From positions 62,001-126,000 of the forward strand of contig NZ_JBBHLB010000008.1 in the NCBI RefSeq assembly GCF_037572415.1: a stretch of DNA of 64,000 bases, written 5' to 3'. Positions 31,840-40,021 of this stretch are shown piece after piece (position 1 is the first letter of the stretch; each line of letters begins with the position of its first letter). The position numbers and the translations under genes were made by a program. The notes beneath the pieces were generated by a model, which made no database searches, was not told the DNA's origin, and worked only from the letters and a program-made list of their open reading frames with translations. The stretch comes from Flavonifractor porci (lineage in GTDB: Bacteria; Bacillota; Clostridia; Oscillospirales; Oscillospiraceae).

Positions 31840-33319
31840 ACTGCGGGAAAACGCAGGGTTTCAGTGGGTACTGAACCGGCTGAGTCCCATGTCGCCGTTC
31901 GGCAAGGCGGCCGCCCGCTCCCTGCGGTGGTACGGCCCGGGAGAGGAGGCCGCCCTGGAGGAGGAGCTGGACAACGTGGCCCTGGCCATGGAGCTGTGGA
32001 ACGCCGGCACCACCGCCCCCCAGACAGAGCGCTGCGGCTGCGGCCCGGTACGGCTGACCGAAGCCGAGCGCAAGGACGCCGCCGCTGCCCTGCGGGGTGT
32101 GACCCGCTGCCTGCCCCTGTTTCACGACATCCGCGGCTCCTTCGACCGGGACCCCGGCGCCCCCTTCGATCTGGTGGAGCTCTTTGAGATCAAGCACTTC
32201 CTGGTCACCCTGGAGCAGCTGATCCAGGCCTACGCCGCCCTGCCCCCCATGGCCGGGCTGTCCTTCCCCTCCCTGGCCGACGCTTTGGGGCTGATGGACC
32301 CGGAGGGACGCCGCCTGCCCACCTTCTCCGTTGTCAATTCCTACCACAACGACCTGGCACCCCTGCGGGCGGAAAAGGCCAAGCTGGAGAAGGCCATCCG
32401 CATGACCATGGAGGACAAACGGGGCCCCCTGATGGAGAAACGCCGCGTCCTTGCGGTGGAGGAGGACAAGCTGGAGCTGGAGGTCCGCCGGATGCTCACC
32501 GGCAAGCTGATGGTTTACAAGCAGGCCTTCCTGGACAACATGGAGACTCTGGGCCGGCTGGATCTCATTGTGGCCAAGGCCAAGCTGGCTCTGCGGTACA
32601 ACTGCGTGCGGCCCGCCCTCAGCACCGACAAATCCATCACCCTCCGGGGGGTACGTCATCCCCAGGTAGAGGAGGATCTGGCTGAGCGGGGCGAGCAGTT
32701 CACCCTGCTGGATCTGGACCTGAAGCCGGGGTGCACCGTCATCACCGGCGCCAACATGGGCGGCAAGACTGTGTCTCTTCGCTCCACTGTGCTCTCCCTG
32801 CTTCTGTGCCAGTGCGGCTTCTTTGTCTTTGCCCAGTCCGCTTCCCTGCCACTGTTCCACCGGGTGGAGCTGATCCTGGCCGACAGCGGCCCGGGCGCCG
32901 GCGGCCTGTCCTCCTTCGGCAAGGAGGTCCACCTGCTGGACAAGCTTCTGCGGGAAACCCACGGCCAGTTCTTCTTTGTGGCTCTGGACGAATTCGCCCG
33001 CGGCACCAACCCCCAGGAGGGTGCAGCCCTGGCCCGGGCTCTGGTGCGCCATCTGAGCAGCCTGGACTGCGTGGCACTCATGACCACCCACTACGACGGG
33101 GTGTCCGACGTGGCCGCCGCCCACTATCAGGTGGCTGGTCTGGTACGGGACATCCAGGGCGACGAGGGGGACGATCCCCGCAAGCGGATCGCCCGCCGGA
33201 TGGATTACCGGCTCCTTCCCGCCCCTCCCGGCGCCCCCTGTCCCCGGGACGCCCTGCGGGTATGCCGGCTGCTCAAGCTGGACGATACGCTCATGGAACT
33301 CTTCCAGGCCGACCTGTAA
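31823..33319 (+). CDS. kamC: Lysine 5,6-aminomutase reactivase ATPase KamC (MutS-like)
   Basis: 498 residues. The C-terminal half is a MutS-type ATPase: Walker A GANMGGKT at about 309-316, Walker B FFVALDEFARGTNPQEG, and an H-loop region VALMTTHYDGV. The N-terminal half resembles the MutS core/lever helices but lacks the mismatch-binding domain, so a DNA repair role is not expected. MutS-like partners of aminomutases (KamC; OraX-like for ornithine) are established in lysine-fermenting anaerobes. AGGAGG precedes ATG 31823; a terminator follows. Confidence 0.85.
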   Translation: MELTHELRENAGFQWVLNRLSPMSPFGKAAARSLRWYGPGEEAALEEELDNVALAMELWNAGTTAPQTERCGCGPVRLTEAERKDAAAALRGVTRCLPLFHDIRGSFDRDPGAPFDLVELFEIKHFLVTLEQLIQAYAALPPMAGLSFPSLADALGLMDPEGRRLPTFSVVNSYHNDLAPLRAEKAKLEKAIRMTMEDKRGPLMEKRRVLAVEEDKLELEVRRMLTGKLMVYKQAFLDNMETLGRLDLIVAKAKLALRYNCVRPALSTDKSITLRGVRHPQVEEDLAERGEQFTLLDLDLKPGCTVITGANMGGKTVSLRSTVLSLLLCQCGFFVFAQSASLPLFHRVELILADSGPGAGGLSSFGKEVHLLDKLLRETHGQFFFVALDEFARGTNPQEGAALARALVRHLSSLDCVALMTTHYDGVSDVAAAHYQVAGLVRDIQGDEGDDPRKRIARRMDYRLLPAPPGAPCPRDALRVCRLLKLDDTLMELFQADL

Positions 33320-33329
33320 TGTTTTCCTG

Positions 33330-33367
33330 CTCCGGCAGGCGGTTTATGCCGCCTGCCGGAGTTTTCG
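33330..33367 (+). terminator. Intrinsic terminator of kamBC
   Basis: GCTCCGGCAGGCGG / CCGCCTGCCGGAG with TTTATG loop and TTTT tail, separating kamBC from the riboswitch-controlled operon. Confidence 0.85.
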
Positions 33368-33471
33368 CCCTTCCAGTTCTGGTTACCATTTGGTAATTGC
33401 TGTCCCGCTGTAGCGCACAAAAGTCTATGTAACAAAGAAAAATTTTGTAAGCCTAATTTCACAAAAAATAG

Positions 33472-33500
33472 TTGACAAACCAAATTGACTGGGTTATAGT
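33472..33500 (+). promoter_or_regulatory. Promoter of the kce-kdd-kamADE operon
   Basis: TTGACA (33472-33477), exactly 17 bases, TATAGT (33495-33500), inside an AT-rich stretch. Transcription should begin near 33507, just before the riboswitch. Confidence 0.85.
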
Positions 33501-33524
33501 GTTTTTGTCAAAAGTGAATAATAC

Positions 33525-33690
33525 GCATGGATAGAGGCGCGGAGTGCAAGGTAGCAGAGCAATGATAAGGGCAGGCGAGCCCAATGTGTTCTGTGAATGT
33601 CCGCTCCGCCGAAGGGGGATGTGAATCGCACAGCCCTCCCCCTGAGCCGTGGGCCCAGTGCTCACGGATTGTCATGAGTCACATGAAGCG
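33525..33690 (+). promoter_or_regulatory. Lysine riboswitch (L-box) aptamer
   Basis: Matches the L-box core in order: GATAGAGGCGCGGAG at the 5' side, a long P2/P3 arm, the return CTCCGCCGAAGG (partner of GCGGAG, with the conserved GCCGAAGG junction), a GGGGG ... CCCCC P4 arm, CCGTGGGC/GCTCACGG as P5, and the closing ATTGTCATGAGTC. It lies between the promoter and the lysine degradation genes, which fits its ligand. Lysine riboswitches normally shut off biosynthesis and uptake; here turning on by lysine is the logical expectation. Confidence 0.8.
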
Positions 33691-33761
33691 CTATTTGTGT
33701 CTGAACGAGAGTTTCCCCTCCCGCGGACATGAGTAGTGTTTTTTTGTTCATGAAGCGCTAT
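33682..33761 (+). repeat. 13-bp direct repeat flanking the riboswitch expression platform
   Basis: CATGAAGCGCTAT occurs at 33682-33694 (right after the aptamer) and again at 33749-33761 (at the foot of the terminator). Its AGCGCT core is self-complementary, so the two copies could pair and compete with the terminator base. Function is conjectural. Confidence 0.6.
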
Positions 33762-33809
33762 CTCGCCGGAGGACAACATCTCCTACCGGCGGGGTAGCTT
33801 TATTTTTTG
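33758..33809 (+). terminator. Riboswitch-controlled intrinsic terminator before kce
   Basis: Stem CTATCTCGCCGGAGGA / TCCTaCCGGCGGGGTAG with two G-U pairs and one bulge, followed by CTTTATTTTTTG. It ends right at the kce ribosome site GAGGAGG, as expected for transcription attenuation. Confidence 0.85.
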
Positions 33810-33821
33810 AGGAGGCGTGTC

Positions 33822-34640
33822 ATGGAAAAGCTTATCATCACCGCGGCCATCTGCGGCGCAGAGGTCACCAAGGAGCATAACCCCGCTGTTCCCTACACCG
33901 TGGAGGAAATGGTCCGTGAGGCCAAGAGCGCCTTTGACGCGGGCGCCGCCGTTATCCACGTCCACGTTCGTGAGGATGACGGCACCCCCACTCAGGACCG
34001 GGAGCGGTTCCGTGTGATTCTGGACGCCATCAAGGAGGCCTGCCCCGGCGTGATCCTGATCCCCTCCACCGGCGGTGCCACCGGCATGACCCCCGAGGAG
34101 CGGCTTCAGCCCACCGAGCTGTGCCCCGAGATGGCCACGCTGGACTGCGGCACCTGCAACTTCGGTGACGACATCTTCGTCAATGATATGCCCACCATGC
34201 GGGCTTTCGGCAAGCGGATGCTGGAAAACAACATCAAGCCCGAGTACGAGTGCTTTGAGATCGGCCACCTGGACACCATCGTGAATATGGCCAACAAGGG
34301 TCTGGTCCCCGGCGCTCCCATGCAGTTCAACTTCGTGCTGGGCGTGTCCGGCTGCACCCCCGCCACTGTGGGCAACCTGGACTACCTGGTGAAGCAGATC
34401 CCCGCCGGCTCCACCTGGACCGTCACCGGCATCGGCCGGGGCGCCTGGCCCATGGTTGCCGCCGGTATCGTGATGGGCGGCAACGTCCGCGTTGGCTTTG
34501 AGGACAACATCTACCTGGAAAAGGGCCACAAGGCCGCTTCCAACGGCGAGCTGGTGGCCAAGGTGGTCCGTCTGGCCAAGGAGCTGGGCCGCGAGATCGC
34601 CACCCCCGATGAGGCCCGGAAGATTCTGTCTCTGGCCTGA
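33822..34640 (+). CDS. kce: 3-keto-5-aminohexanoate cleavage enzyme Kce
   Basis: Zn-dependent BKACE-family enzyme: 3-keto-5-aminohexanoate + acetyl-CoA gives 3-aminobutyryl-CoA + acetoacetate in lysine fermentation. 272 residues. Family segments: IITAAICGAEVTKEHNPAVPYT, GAAVIHVHVREDDGTPTQD (zinc histidines HVH), STGGATGMTPEERL, PMQFNFVLGVSGCTPATVGNL, and the third zinc ligand region VRVGFEDNIYL. ATG 33822 has GAGGAGG upstream. First gene of the operon. Confidence 0.95.
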   Translation: MEKLIITAAICGAEVTKEHNPAVPYTVEEMVREAKSAFDAGAAVIHVHVREDDGTPTQDRERFRVILDAIKEACPGVILIPSTGGATGMTPEERLQPTELCPEMATLDCGTCNFGDDIFVNDMPTMRAFGKRMLENNIKPEYECFEIGHLDTIVNMANKGLVPGAPMQFNFVLGVSGCTPATVGNLDYLVKQIPAGSTWTVTGIGRGAWPMVAAGIVMGGNVRVGFEDNIYLEKGHKAASNGELVAKVVRLAKELGREIATPDEARKILSLA

Positions 34641-34719
34641 TCCCATTCCTTTGTTTTACTTATCTCCCCAACCATATATCTCCCCAAACCAACACTAAAT
34701 GAAACAGGAGGAACTTTCT

Positions 34720-35760
34720 ATGCAGAAGAAAGGCAACAAGTACGGCACTCATCGCGTCATCGAGCCCCAGGGACTGCTGACCCAGGCCGCCAAGAAGATT
34801 GACAACACCATGGAGTGCTGGTCCAATGAGATCCTGTGCGACGTGACCGCTCTGAACATCGACTCCGCTTCCTTCACTCAGATCTATGAGGCCTGTGAGA
34901 AGGACCTGGCCCGCACTGAGCAGATGATCCTGGACATCGTGGGCGAACGCGGCAAGATGCAGAACCCCGTCACCGGTTCCGGCGGTATGTTCATCGGCAC
35001 CGTCCGTGAGATCGGTGAGGACCTGCAGGGCAAGATCGATCTGAAGGTGGGCGACAAGATTGCTTCCCTGGTGTCCCTGTCCCTGACCCCCCTGAAGATC
35101 AACAAGATCAAGGCCATCCACCCCGAAATCGACCGTGTGGACGTGGAGGCTCAGGCTATCCTGTTTGAGTCCGGCCTGTATGCCAAGCTGCCCGACGACA
35201 TGAGCGAGGAGCTGGCCCTGGCTGCTCTGGACGTGGCTGGTGCTCCTGCCCAGACCGCCAAGCTGGTGAAGCCCGGTGACTCCGTGCTCATCCTGGGCGG
35301 CGCCGGTAAGGGCGGCATGATGTGCTGCTACGAGGCCATGAAGCGCGTTGGCCCCACCGGCAACGTGGTTGCCCTGGTCATCTGCCAGGAGGATGCCGAC
35401 CTGCTGAAGAGCATGAACCTCTGCCACCACGCTATCGTGGGCTCCGCTACCAACCCCACCGAGGTTCTGGAGAAGTCCCTGGCTGTCAACAACGGCAAGG
35501 AGTACGACGTCTCCATCCTGATCGTGAACGTGCCCGCCTGCGAGATGGCCGCCATCCTGCCCGTCCATGACAACGGCGTGGTGTACTTCTTCTCCATGGC
35601 TACCGATTTTGCCAAGGCTGCCCTGGGCGCCGAGGGCTGCGGCAAGGACGTCACCATGATCGTGGGCAACGGCTACACCAAGGACCACGCCGAGATTACC
35701 CTGTCCGAGCTGCGTGAGAATCCTCAGCTGAAGGCTTATTTCGAGAAGAAGTATCTGTAA
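34720..35760 (+). CDS. kdd: L-erythro-3,5-diaminohexanoate dehydrogenase Kdd
   Basis: NAD-dependent oxidative deamination of 3,5-diaminohexanoate to 3-keto-5-aminohexanoate. 346 residues, the usual size. Begins MQKKGNKYGTHRVIEPQGLL, and has a nucleotide-binding stretch LILGGAGKGGMMCCYEAMKRVG in the middle. AGGAGG lies 8 bases before ATG 34720. Its last 53 bases are repeated exactly 204 bases downstream, with a hairpin insert between. Confidence 0.94.
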   Translation: MQKKGNKYGTHRVIEPQGLLTQAAKKIDNTMECWSNEILCDVTALNIDSASFTQIYEACEKDLARTEQMILDIVGERGKMQNPVTGSGGMFIGTVREIGEDLQGKIDLKVGDKIASLVSLSLTPLKINKIKAIHPEIDRVDVEAQAILFESGLYAKLPDDMSEELALAALDVAGAPAQTAKLVKPGDSVLILGGAGKGGMMCCYEAMKRVGPTGNVVALVICQEDADLLKSMNLCHHAIVGSATNPTEVLEKSLAVNNGKEYDVSILIVNVPACEMAAILPVHDNGVVYFFSMATDFAKAALGAEGCGKDVTMIVGNGYTKDHAEITLSELRENPQLKAYFEKKYL

Positions 35761-35912
35761 GGTGATTCTGAGCTGTCTGTGCAGCTCGGACGCCGGCACA
35801 GCCGGCCGCGCCTTTTGGCGCGCAGAACGCGCAGCATTCCCGCAGGGGCAATTCATTTGCCCCTAGGATGTCAAATCACGGGGTCCCCGCGCAATGGAAC
35901 ATTGCGTGGGGC
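35761..35912 (+). repeat. Hairpin-array insert between two copies of the kdd 3' end
   Basis: Contains successive hairpins: GAGCTGTCTGTGCAGCTC, GCCGGCACAGCCGGC, GCGCCTTTTGGCGC, GGGGCAATTCATTTGCCCC (35845-35863), and CCCCGCGCAATG / CATTGCGTGGGG. The 19-base hairpin is identical to one in the insert behind the EF-G gene. It lies inside the operon between kdd and kamA and must be transcribed, so it may act on mRNA processing or stability. Confidence 0.8.
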
Positions 35913-35965
35913 GCTGCGTGAGAATCCTCAGCTGAAGGCTTATTTCGAGAAGAAGTATCTGTAAG
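35913..35965 (+). repeat. Exact second copy of the kdd 3' end
   Basis: 53 bp identical to 35709-35761, including the last 17 codons and the stop codon. It is not part of a translated gene. Confidence 0.95.
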
Positions 35966-36189
35966 CCTCTGTTTGACCGATCTCCAGATCATACCCTGTT
36001 TACCCTGTGTCTTACCTGTCCCGTTGACAGATGAGCTGATTGATGTGATCGTTCCGCGGCCGCTCATTCCGGGCCCCGGTCCCGACGGAGAAACACTCCT
36101 CCCCAACCCTTTCTCCCCGTTCCGGTTTCCGGTCCCTGACGCCTGCGGATGGCGCATCCCTACACCGATTTAGAAAGGATGACCTTGTT
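35966..36189 (+). other. Gap between the kdd duplication and kamA
   Basis: 224 bases without a convincing gene, terminator or promoter. It runs in the operon direction and ends in the weak kamA ribosome site AGAAAGGATG. Confidence 0.5.
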
Positions 36190-37443
36190 ATGGTAGAGTC
36201 CCGCCGTAAGATCCTGTTTCCCGATGTGACTGATGAGCAGTGGAACGACTGGCACTGGCAAGTCAAGAACCGCATCGAGACTCTGGAGGACCTGAAGAAG
36301 TATGTGGATCTGACCCCCGAAGAAGAGGAAGGCGTGAAAGCCTGCCTGGGTACCCTCCGCATGGCCATCACTCCTTATTATCTGTCCCTGATCCAGCCCG
36401 GCGATCCCAACGATCCCGTCCGTCTGCAGGCTGTTCCCACCGGCAAGGAGCTGCATCAGTCCGCCGCCGATCTGTTGGACCCCCTGCACGAGGATGAGGA
36501 CTCCCCCGCTCCCGGTCTGACTCACCGCTATCCTGACCGCTGCCTGCTGCTGATCACCGACCAGTGCTCCATGTACTGCCGTCACTGCACCCGCCGTCGC
36601 TTTGCCGGTCAGAACGACGCCGGCCTGCCCGTGGATCAGGTGGATCAGGCCATCGAGTACATCCGCAACACTCCCCAGATCCGCGACGTGCTGCTGTCCG
36701 GCGGCGACGCCCTGCTGGTGAGCGACGAGCGTCTGGAGTACATCATTGCCAAGCTGCGCGAGATCCCCCACGTGGAGATCGTCCGCATCGGCTCCCGTAC
36801 TCCCGTGGTGCTGCCTCAGCGTATCACCCCCGAGCTGTGCAATATGCTGAAGAAGTATCACCCCATCTGGCTGAACACCCACTTCAACCATCCCAACGAG
36901 ATCACCCCCGAGGCTGCCGCCGCCTGTGCCCGTCTGGCCGACGCCGGTATCCCCCTGGGTAACCAGAGCGTGCTGCTGGCCGGCATCAATGACTGCGTCT
37001 ACACCATGAAGAAGCTGGTCAACGAGCTGGTCAAGATCCGCGTGCGTCCCTACTACATCTATCAGTGCGACCTGTCCATGGGCCTGGAGCACTTCCGTAC
37101 TCCCGTCAGCAAGGGCATCGAGATCATCGAGGGCCTGCGCGGCCACACCTCCGGCTACTGCGTGCCCACCTTCGTGGTGGACGCCCCCGGCGGCGGCGGC
37201 AAGACTCCCGTCATGCCTCAGTACGTCATCTCCCAGACCCCCAAGAAGGTCATCCTGCGCAACTACGAGGGTGTTATCACCACTTACACCGAGCCCGAGC
37301 ACTACACCGATTGTCAGTGCGACTACTGCACCGGCAAGAAGAAGAAGGAGCTCATGGGTGTGGCCGGTCTGGAGCGCGGCCAGGCTCTGTCCATGGAGCC
37401 CGCCGGCCTGGAGCGCCACAAGCGTTCTCATCACGAGGAGTAA
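36190..37443 (+). CDS. kamA: Lysine 2,3-aminomutase KamA
   Basis: Radical SAM, PLP-dependent conversion of L-lysine to L-beta-lysine, the first step of lysine fermentation. 417 residues. The 4Fe-4S motif Cys126-x3-Cys130-x2-Cys133 (CSMYCRHC) is intact and the PLP lysine lies in DAPGGGGKTPVMPQY. The C-terminus has CQCDYC and a long charged tail ending HKRSHHEE. It follows the duplicated kdd end and precedes kamD by 83 bases. Confidence 0.97.
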   Translation: MVESRRKILFPDVTDEQWNDWHWQVKNRIETLEDLKKYVDLTPEEEEGVKACLGTLRMAITPYYLSLIQPGDPNDPVRLQAVPTGKELHQSAADLLDPLHEDEDSPAPGLTHRYPDRCLLLITDQCSMYCRHCTRRRFAGQNDAGLPVDQVDQAIEYIRNTPQIRDVLLSGGDALLVSDERLEYIIAKLREIPHVEIVRIGSRTPVVLPQRITPELCNMLKKYHPIWLNTHFNHPNEITPEAAAACARLADAGIPLGNQSVLLAGINDCVYTMKKLVNELVKIRVRPYYIYQCDLSMGLEHFRTPVSKGIEIIEGLRGHTSGYCVPTFVVDAPGGGGKTPVMPQYVISQTPKKVILRNYEGVITTYTEPEHYTDCQCDYCTGKKKKELMGVAGLERGQALSMEPAGLERHKRSHHEE

Positions 37444-37526
37444 TCCAAAAGGAGACAGCGGATCGCCGCCCACGGCGGCGATCCGCTTCCCCCCGTTTTT
37501 GAACTGACAAAGAATGGAAGTGATCG

Positions 37527-39095
37527 ATGTTGGAATCCAAGCTGAATCTTGATTTTAAGCTGGTGGAACAGGCCCGTGCCCACGCTTCCCGGGTTGCGGA
37601 CGACACCCAGCGTTTCATCGACGGCTGCACCACCGTGGCCGTGGAGCGTACCATCTGCCGCCTGCTGGGCATCGACGGTGTGGACGCCGCTGACGTGCCC
37701 CTGCCCAACGTGGTGGTGGACCATCTGATGGATAAGGGCGCTCTGCCCCAGGGCGTGGCCTTTTGGATCGGCAACGCCATGGTGGAGACCGGCAAGGACC
37801 CCCAGGCCATCGCCGAGGCTGTTGCCAAGGACGAGCTGGAGCTGACCGCTCTGCCCACTCACAGCGAGACCGAGATCCACGCCGCTCTGGACCCCATCGT
37901 GGAGGCCAGCTTGGCCAAGATCCGCGCCCGCCGCAAGCGCCGCGAGGACTTCATCGCCACCCACGGCGGCGAGAAGCAGGGTCCCTGGATCTACCTGATC
38001 GTGGCCACCGGCAACATCTATGAGGACGTTGTGCAGGCTACCGCCGCCGCCCGCCAGGGCGCCGACGTCATCGCCGTGATCCGTACCACCGGCCAGTCCC
38101 TGCTGGACTATGTGCCTTACGGCGCCACCACCGAGGGCTTCGGCGGCACCTACGCCACCCAGGAGAACTTCCGCCTGATGCGCGAGGCTATGGATAAGGT
38201 GGGCGAGGAGCTGGGCCGTTACATCCGTGTGTGTAACTACTGCTCCGGCCTGTGTATGCCCGAGATCGCCGCCATGGGCGCCTTCGAGGGTCTGGACGTG
38301 ATGCTGAACGACGCTCTGTACGGCATTCTGTTCCGCGACATCAATATGCAGCGTACCCTGGTGGACCAGTCCTTCTCCCGAGCCATCAACGCCTATGCCG
38401 GCGTGGTCATCAACACCGGTGAGGACAACTACCTGACTACCGCCGACGCCGTGGAAGAGGCTCACACCGTGCTGGCCTCCCAGTTCCTCAACGAGGCTTT
38501 CGCCCTGCGGGCCGGCCTGCCCGAGGAGCAGATGGGTCTGGGTCACGCCTTCGAGATCGACCCCGACGTGGAGAACGGCTTCCTGTATGAGTTGGCCCAG
38601 GCCGAGATGGCCCGGGAGATCTTCCCCAACGCTCCTCTGAAGTATATGCCTCCCACCAAGTTCATGACCGGCAACATCTTCCGCGGCCACGTTCAGGACG
38701 CCCTGTTCAACATGGTGACCATCCTGACTCAGCAGAAGATCCACCTGCTGGGTATGATGACCGAGGCTATCCACACTCCCTTCCTGTCCGACCGTTTCCT
38801 GGCCATCCAGAATGCTCAGTACATCTTCCGCACCATGCAGGACCTGGGCAGCGAGATCGTCTTCAAGGACGGCGGCATCATGCAGAACCGTGCTGCCGAC
38901 GTGCTGCACAAGGCTACCGACCTGCTGGGCCAGATCGAGCAGCTGGGTATTTTCGAGACCCTGGAGCGGGGCATCTTTGCCGACATCAAGCGTCCTCGCG
39001 ACGGCGGCAAGGGCCTGGACGGCGTTGTGACCAAGGCAGCCGGGTACTTCAACCCCTTCCTTGAGCCCATGATGAAAGGGGGTGCCGGCAAATGA
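37527..39095 (+). CDS. kamD: Lysine 5,6-aminomutase alpha subunit KamD
   Basis: 522 residues, the expected size of the large TIM-barrel subunit. With KamE it moves the terminal amino group of beta-lysine to C5 using adenosylcobalamin and PLP. Family stretches: DTQRFIDGCTTVAVERTICRLLGIDG, GPWIYLIVATGNIYEDVVQATAAARQGADVIAVIRTTGQSLLDYVPYGATTEGFGGT, CNYCSGLCMPEIAAMGAFEGLDVMLNDALYGILFRDINMQRT. GGAAGTG precedes the ATG. The kamE start overlaps its stop by four bases. Confidence 0.97.
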   Translation: MLESKLNLDFKLVEQARAHASRVADDTQRFIDGCTTVAVERTICRLLGIDGVDAADVPLPNVVVDHLMDKGALPQGVAFWIGNAMVETGKDPQAIAEAVAKDELELTALPTHSETEIHAALDPIVEASLAKIRARRKRREDFIATHGGEKQGPWIYLIVATGNIYEDVVQATAAARQGADVIAVIRTTGQSLLDYVPYGATTEGFGGTYATQENFRLMREAMDKVGEELGRYIRVCNYCSGLCMPEIAAMGAFEGLDVMLNDALYGILFRDINMQRTLVDQSFSRAINAYAGVVINTGEDNYLTTADAVEEAHTVLASQFLNEAFALRAGLPEEQMGLGHAFEIDPDVENGFLYELAQAEMAREIFPNAPLKYMPPTKFMTGNIFRGHVQDALFNMVTILTQQKIHLLGMMTEAIHTPFLSDRFLAIQNAQYIFRTMQDLGSEIVFKDGGIMQNRAADVLHKATDLLGQIEQLGIFETLERGIFADIKRPRDGGKGLDGVVTKAAGYFNPFLEPMMKGGAGK

Positions 39096-39880
39096 GTTCC
39101 GGACTGTATCAGATTCGCGATAAGGACCTTGACACCACGCTGGACCTGACCCGGCTGAAACCCTATGGCGACACCATGAACGACGGCAAGGTGCAGCTCT
39201 CCTTCACCCTGCCCGTTAAGGACGACGACAAGGGCGCCGCGGCCGCCGTGCTCATGGCTCAGAAGATGGGCCTGGCCGACCCAAACGTGGCTCTCCGCCA
39301 GAAGCTGGACGAGTCCTTCACCTTCTATGTGGTGTACGGCTCTCTGACTCACTCCATCAACTACAATGAGATCGTGGTACAGACCGTGGCTGACGAGGCC
39401 ATGGATATGCACGAGACCGACGAGTTCCTGAAGGAGCGCCTGGGCCGCAAGCTGGTGGTGGTGGGCGCCTCCACCGGCACCGACGCTCACACCGTGGGCA
39501 TCGACGCCATCATGAACCGCAAAGGCTTTGCCGGCCACTACGGCCTGGAGCGCTATGAGATGGTCGAGGCCTATAACCTGGGTTCCCAGGTGCCCAACGA
39601 GGAGTTCCTCAAGAAGGCCGCCGAGGTCAATGCCGACGTGCTGCTGGTGTCCCAGACTGTGACCCAGAAGGACGTACACATCCACAACCTCACAGAGCTC
39701 ATCGAGCTGGCCGAGGCCGAGGGTGTCCGTGAGAAGTACATCTTCTGCTGCGGCGGCGCCCGTGTGACCCACGCTCTGGCCAAGGAGCTGGGCTATGACG
39801 CCGGCTTCGGTGCCGGCACCTATGCCGACGACGTGGCTACCTTCTGCGCCAAGGAAATGGTTCGCCGCCTGGGCAAATAG
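39092..39880 (+). CDS. kamE: Lysine 5,6-aminomutase beta subunit KamE
   Basis: 262 residues. The cobalamin-binding motif Asp131-x-His133-x2-Gly136 (DAHTVG) and Lys144 (MNRKGF, the PLP lysine) stand at the positions known from the clostridial enzyme. The rest is the Rossmann cobalamin domain (VNADVLLVSQTVTQKD; YIFCCGGARVTHALAKELGYDAGFGAGTYADD). Its ATG overlaps the kamD stop (ATGA), which helps equal synthesis of the two subunits. Last gene before the operon terminator. Confidence 0.97.
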   Translation: MSSGLYQIRDKDLDTTLDLTRLKPYGDTMNDGKVQLSFTLPVKDDDKGAAAAVLMAQKMGLADPNVALRQKLDESFTFYVVYGSLTHSINYNEIVVQTVADEAMDMHETDEFLKERLGRKLVVVGASTGTDAHTVGIDAIMNRKGFAGHYGLERYEMVEAYNLGSQVPNEEFLKKAAEVNADVLLVSQTVTQKDVHIHNLTELIELAEAEGVREKYIFCCGGARVTHALAKELGYDAGFGAGTYADDVATFCAKEMVRRLGK

Positions 39881-39963
39881 TCAAAATTGGGATTTTTCGA
39901 TTTTTCCTCTTTTTCCCCTCTTTTTCTCTGTAGGACAACGGGGCCCCGTTGTCCATTCTGCGC

Positions 39964-39997
39964 AAAAAACGCCGGGGCGATTGCCCCGGCGTTTTTA
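39964..39997 (+). terminator. Intrinsic terminator of the lysine operon
   Basis: AAAAAACGCCGGGGC / GCCCCGGCGTTTTT with GATT loop; also serves the converging HAD gene. Confidence 0.9.
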
Positions 39998-40021
39998 CTA
40001 CCTTCTTACATATAATAGAAT

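Noticed and set aside
31823..33319. DNA mismatch repair MutS/MutS2
   Set aside because: Only the ATPase and core part are present, without a mismatch-recognition or Smr domain, and the neighbours are lysine aminomutase genes; KamC fits better.
33500..33820. Cobalamin riboswitch (because KamDE needs adenosylcobalamin)
   Set aside because: No B12-box (GCCACUG with its upstream context) is found, while the order of arms and GCCGAAGG junction match the lysine class.
35779..35964. Small open frame ending in the copied kdd tail
   Set aside because: It runs through consecutive hairpins without a ribosome site; the coding-looking end is just the duplicated kdd 3' end.
36160..38909. Two long minus-strand frames across kamA and kamD
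   Set aside because: Mirror frames of highly biased codons in well-identified genes; products are Gly/Gln/Val/His-rich without motifs.
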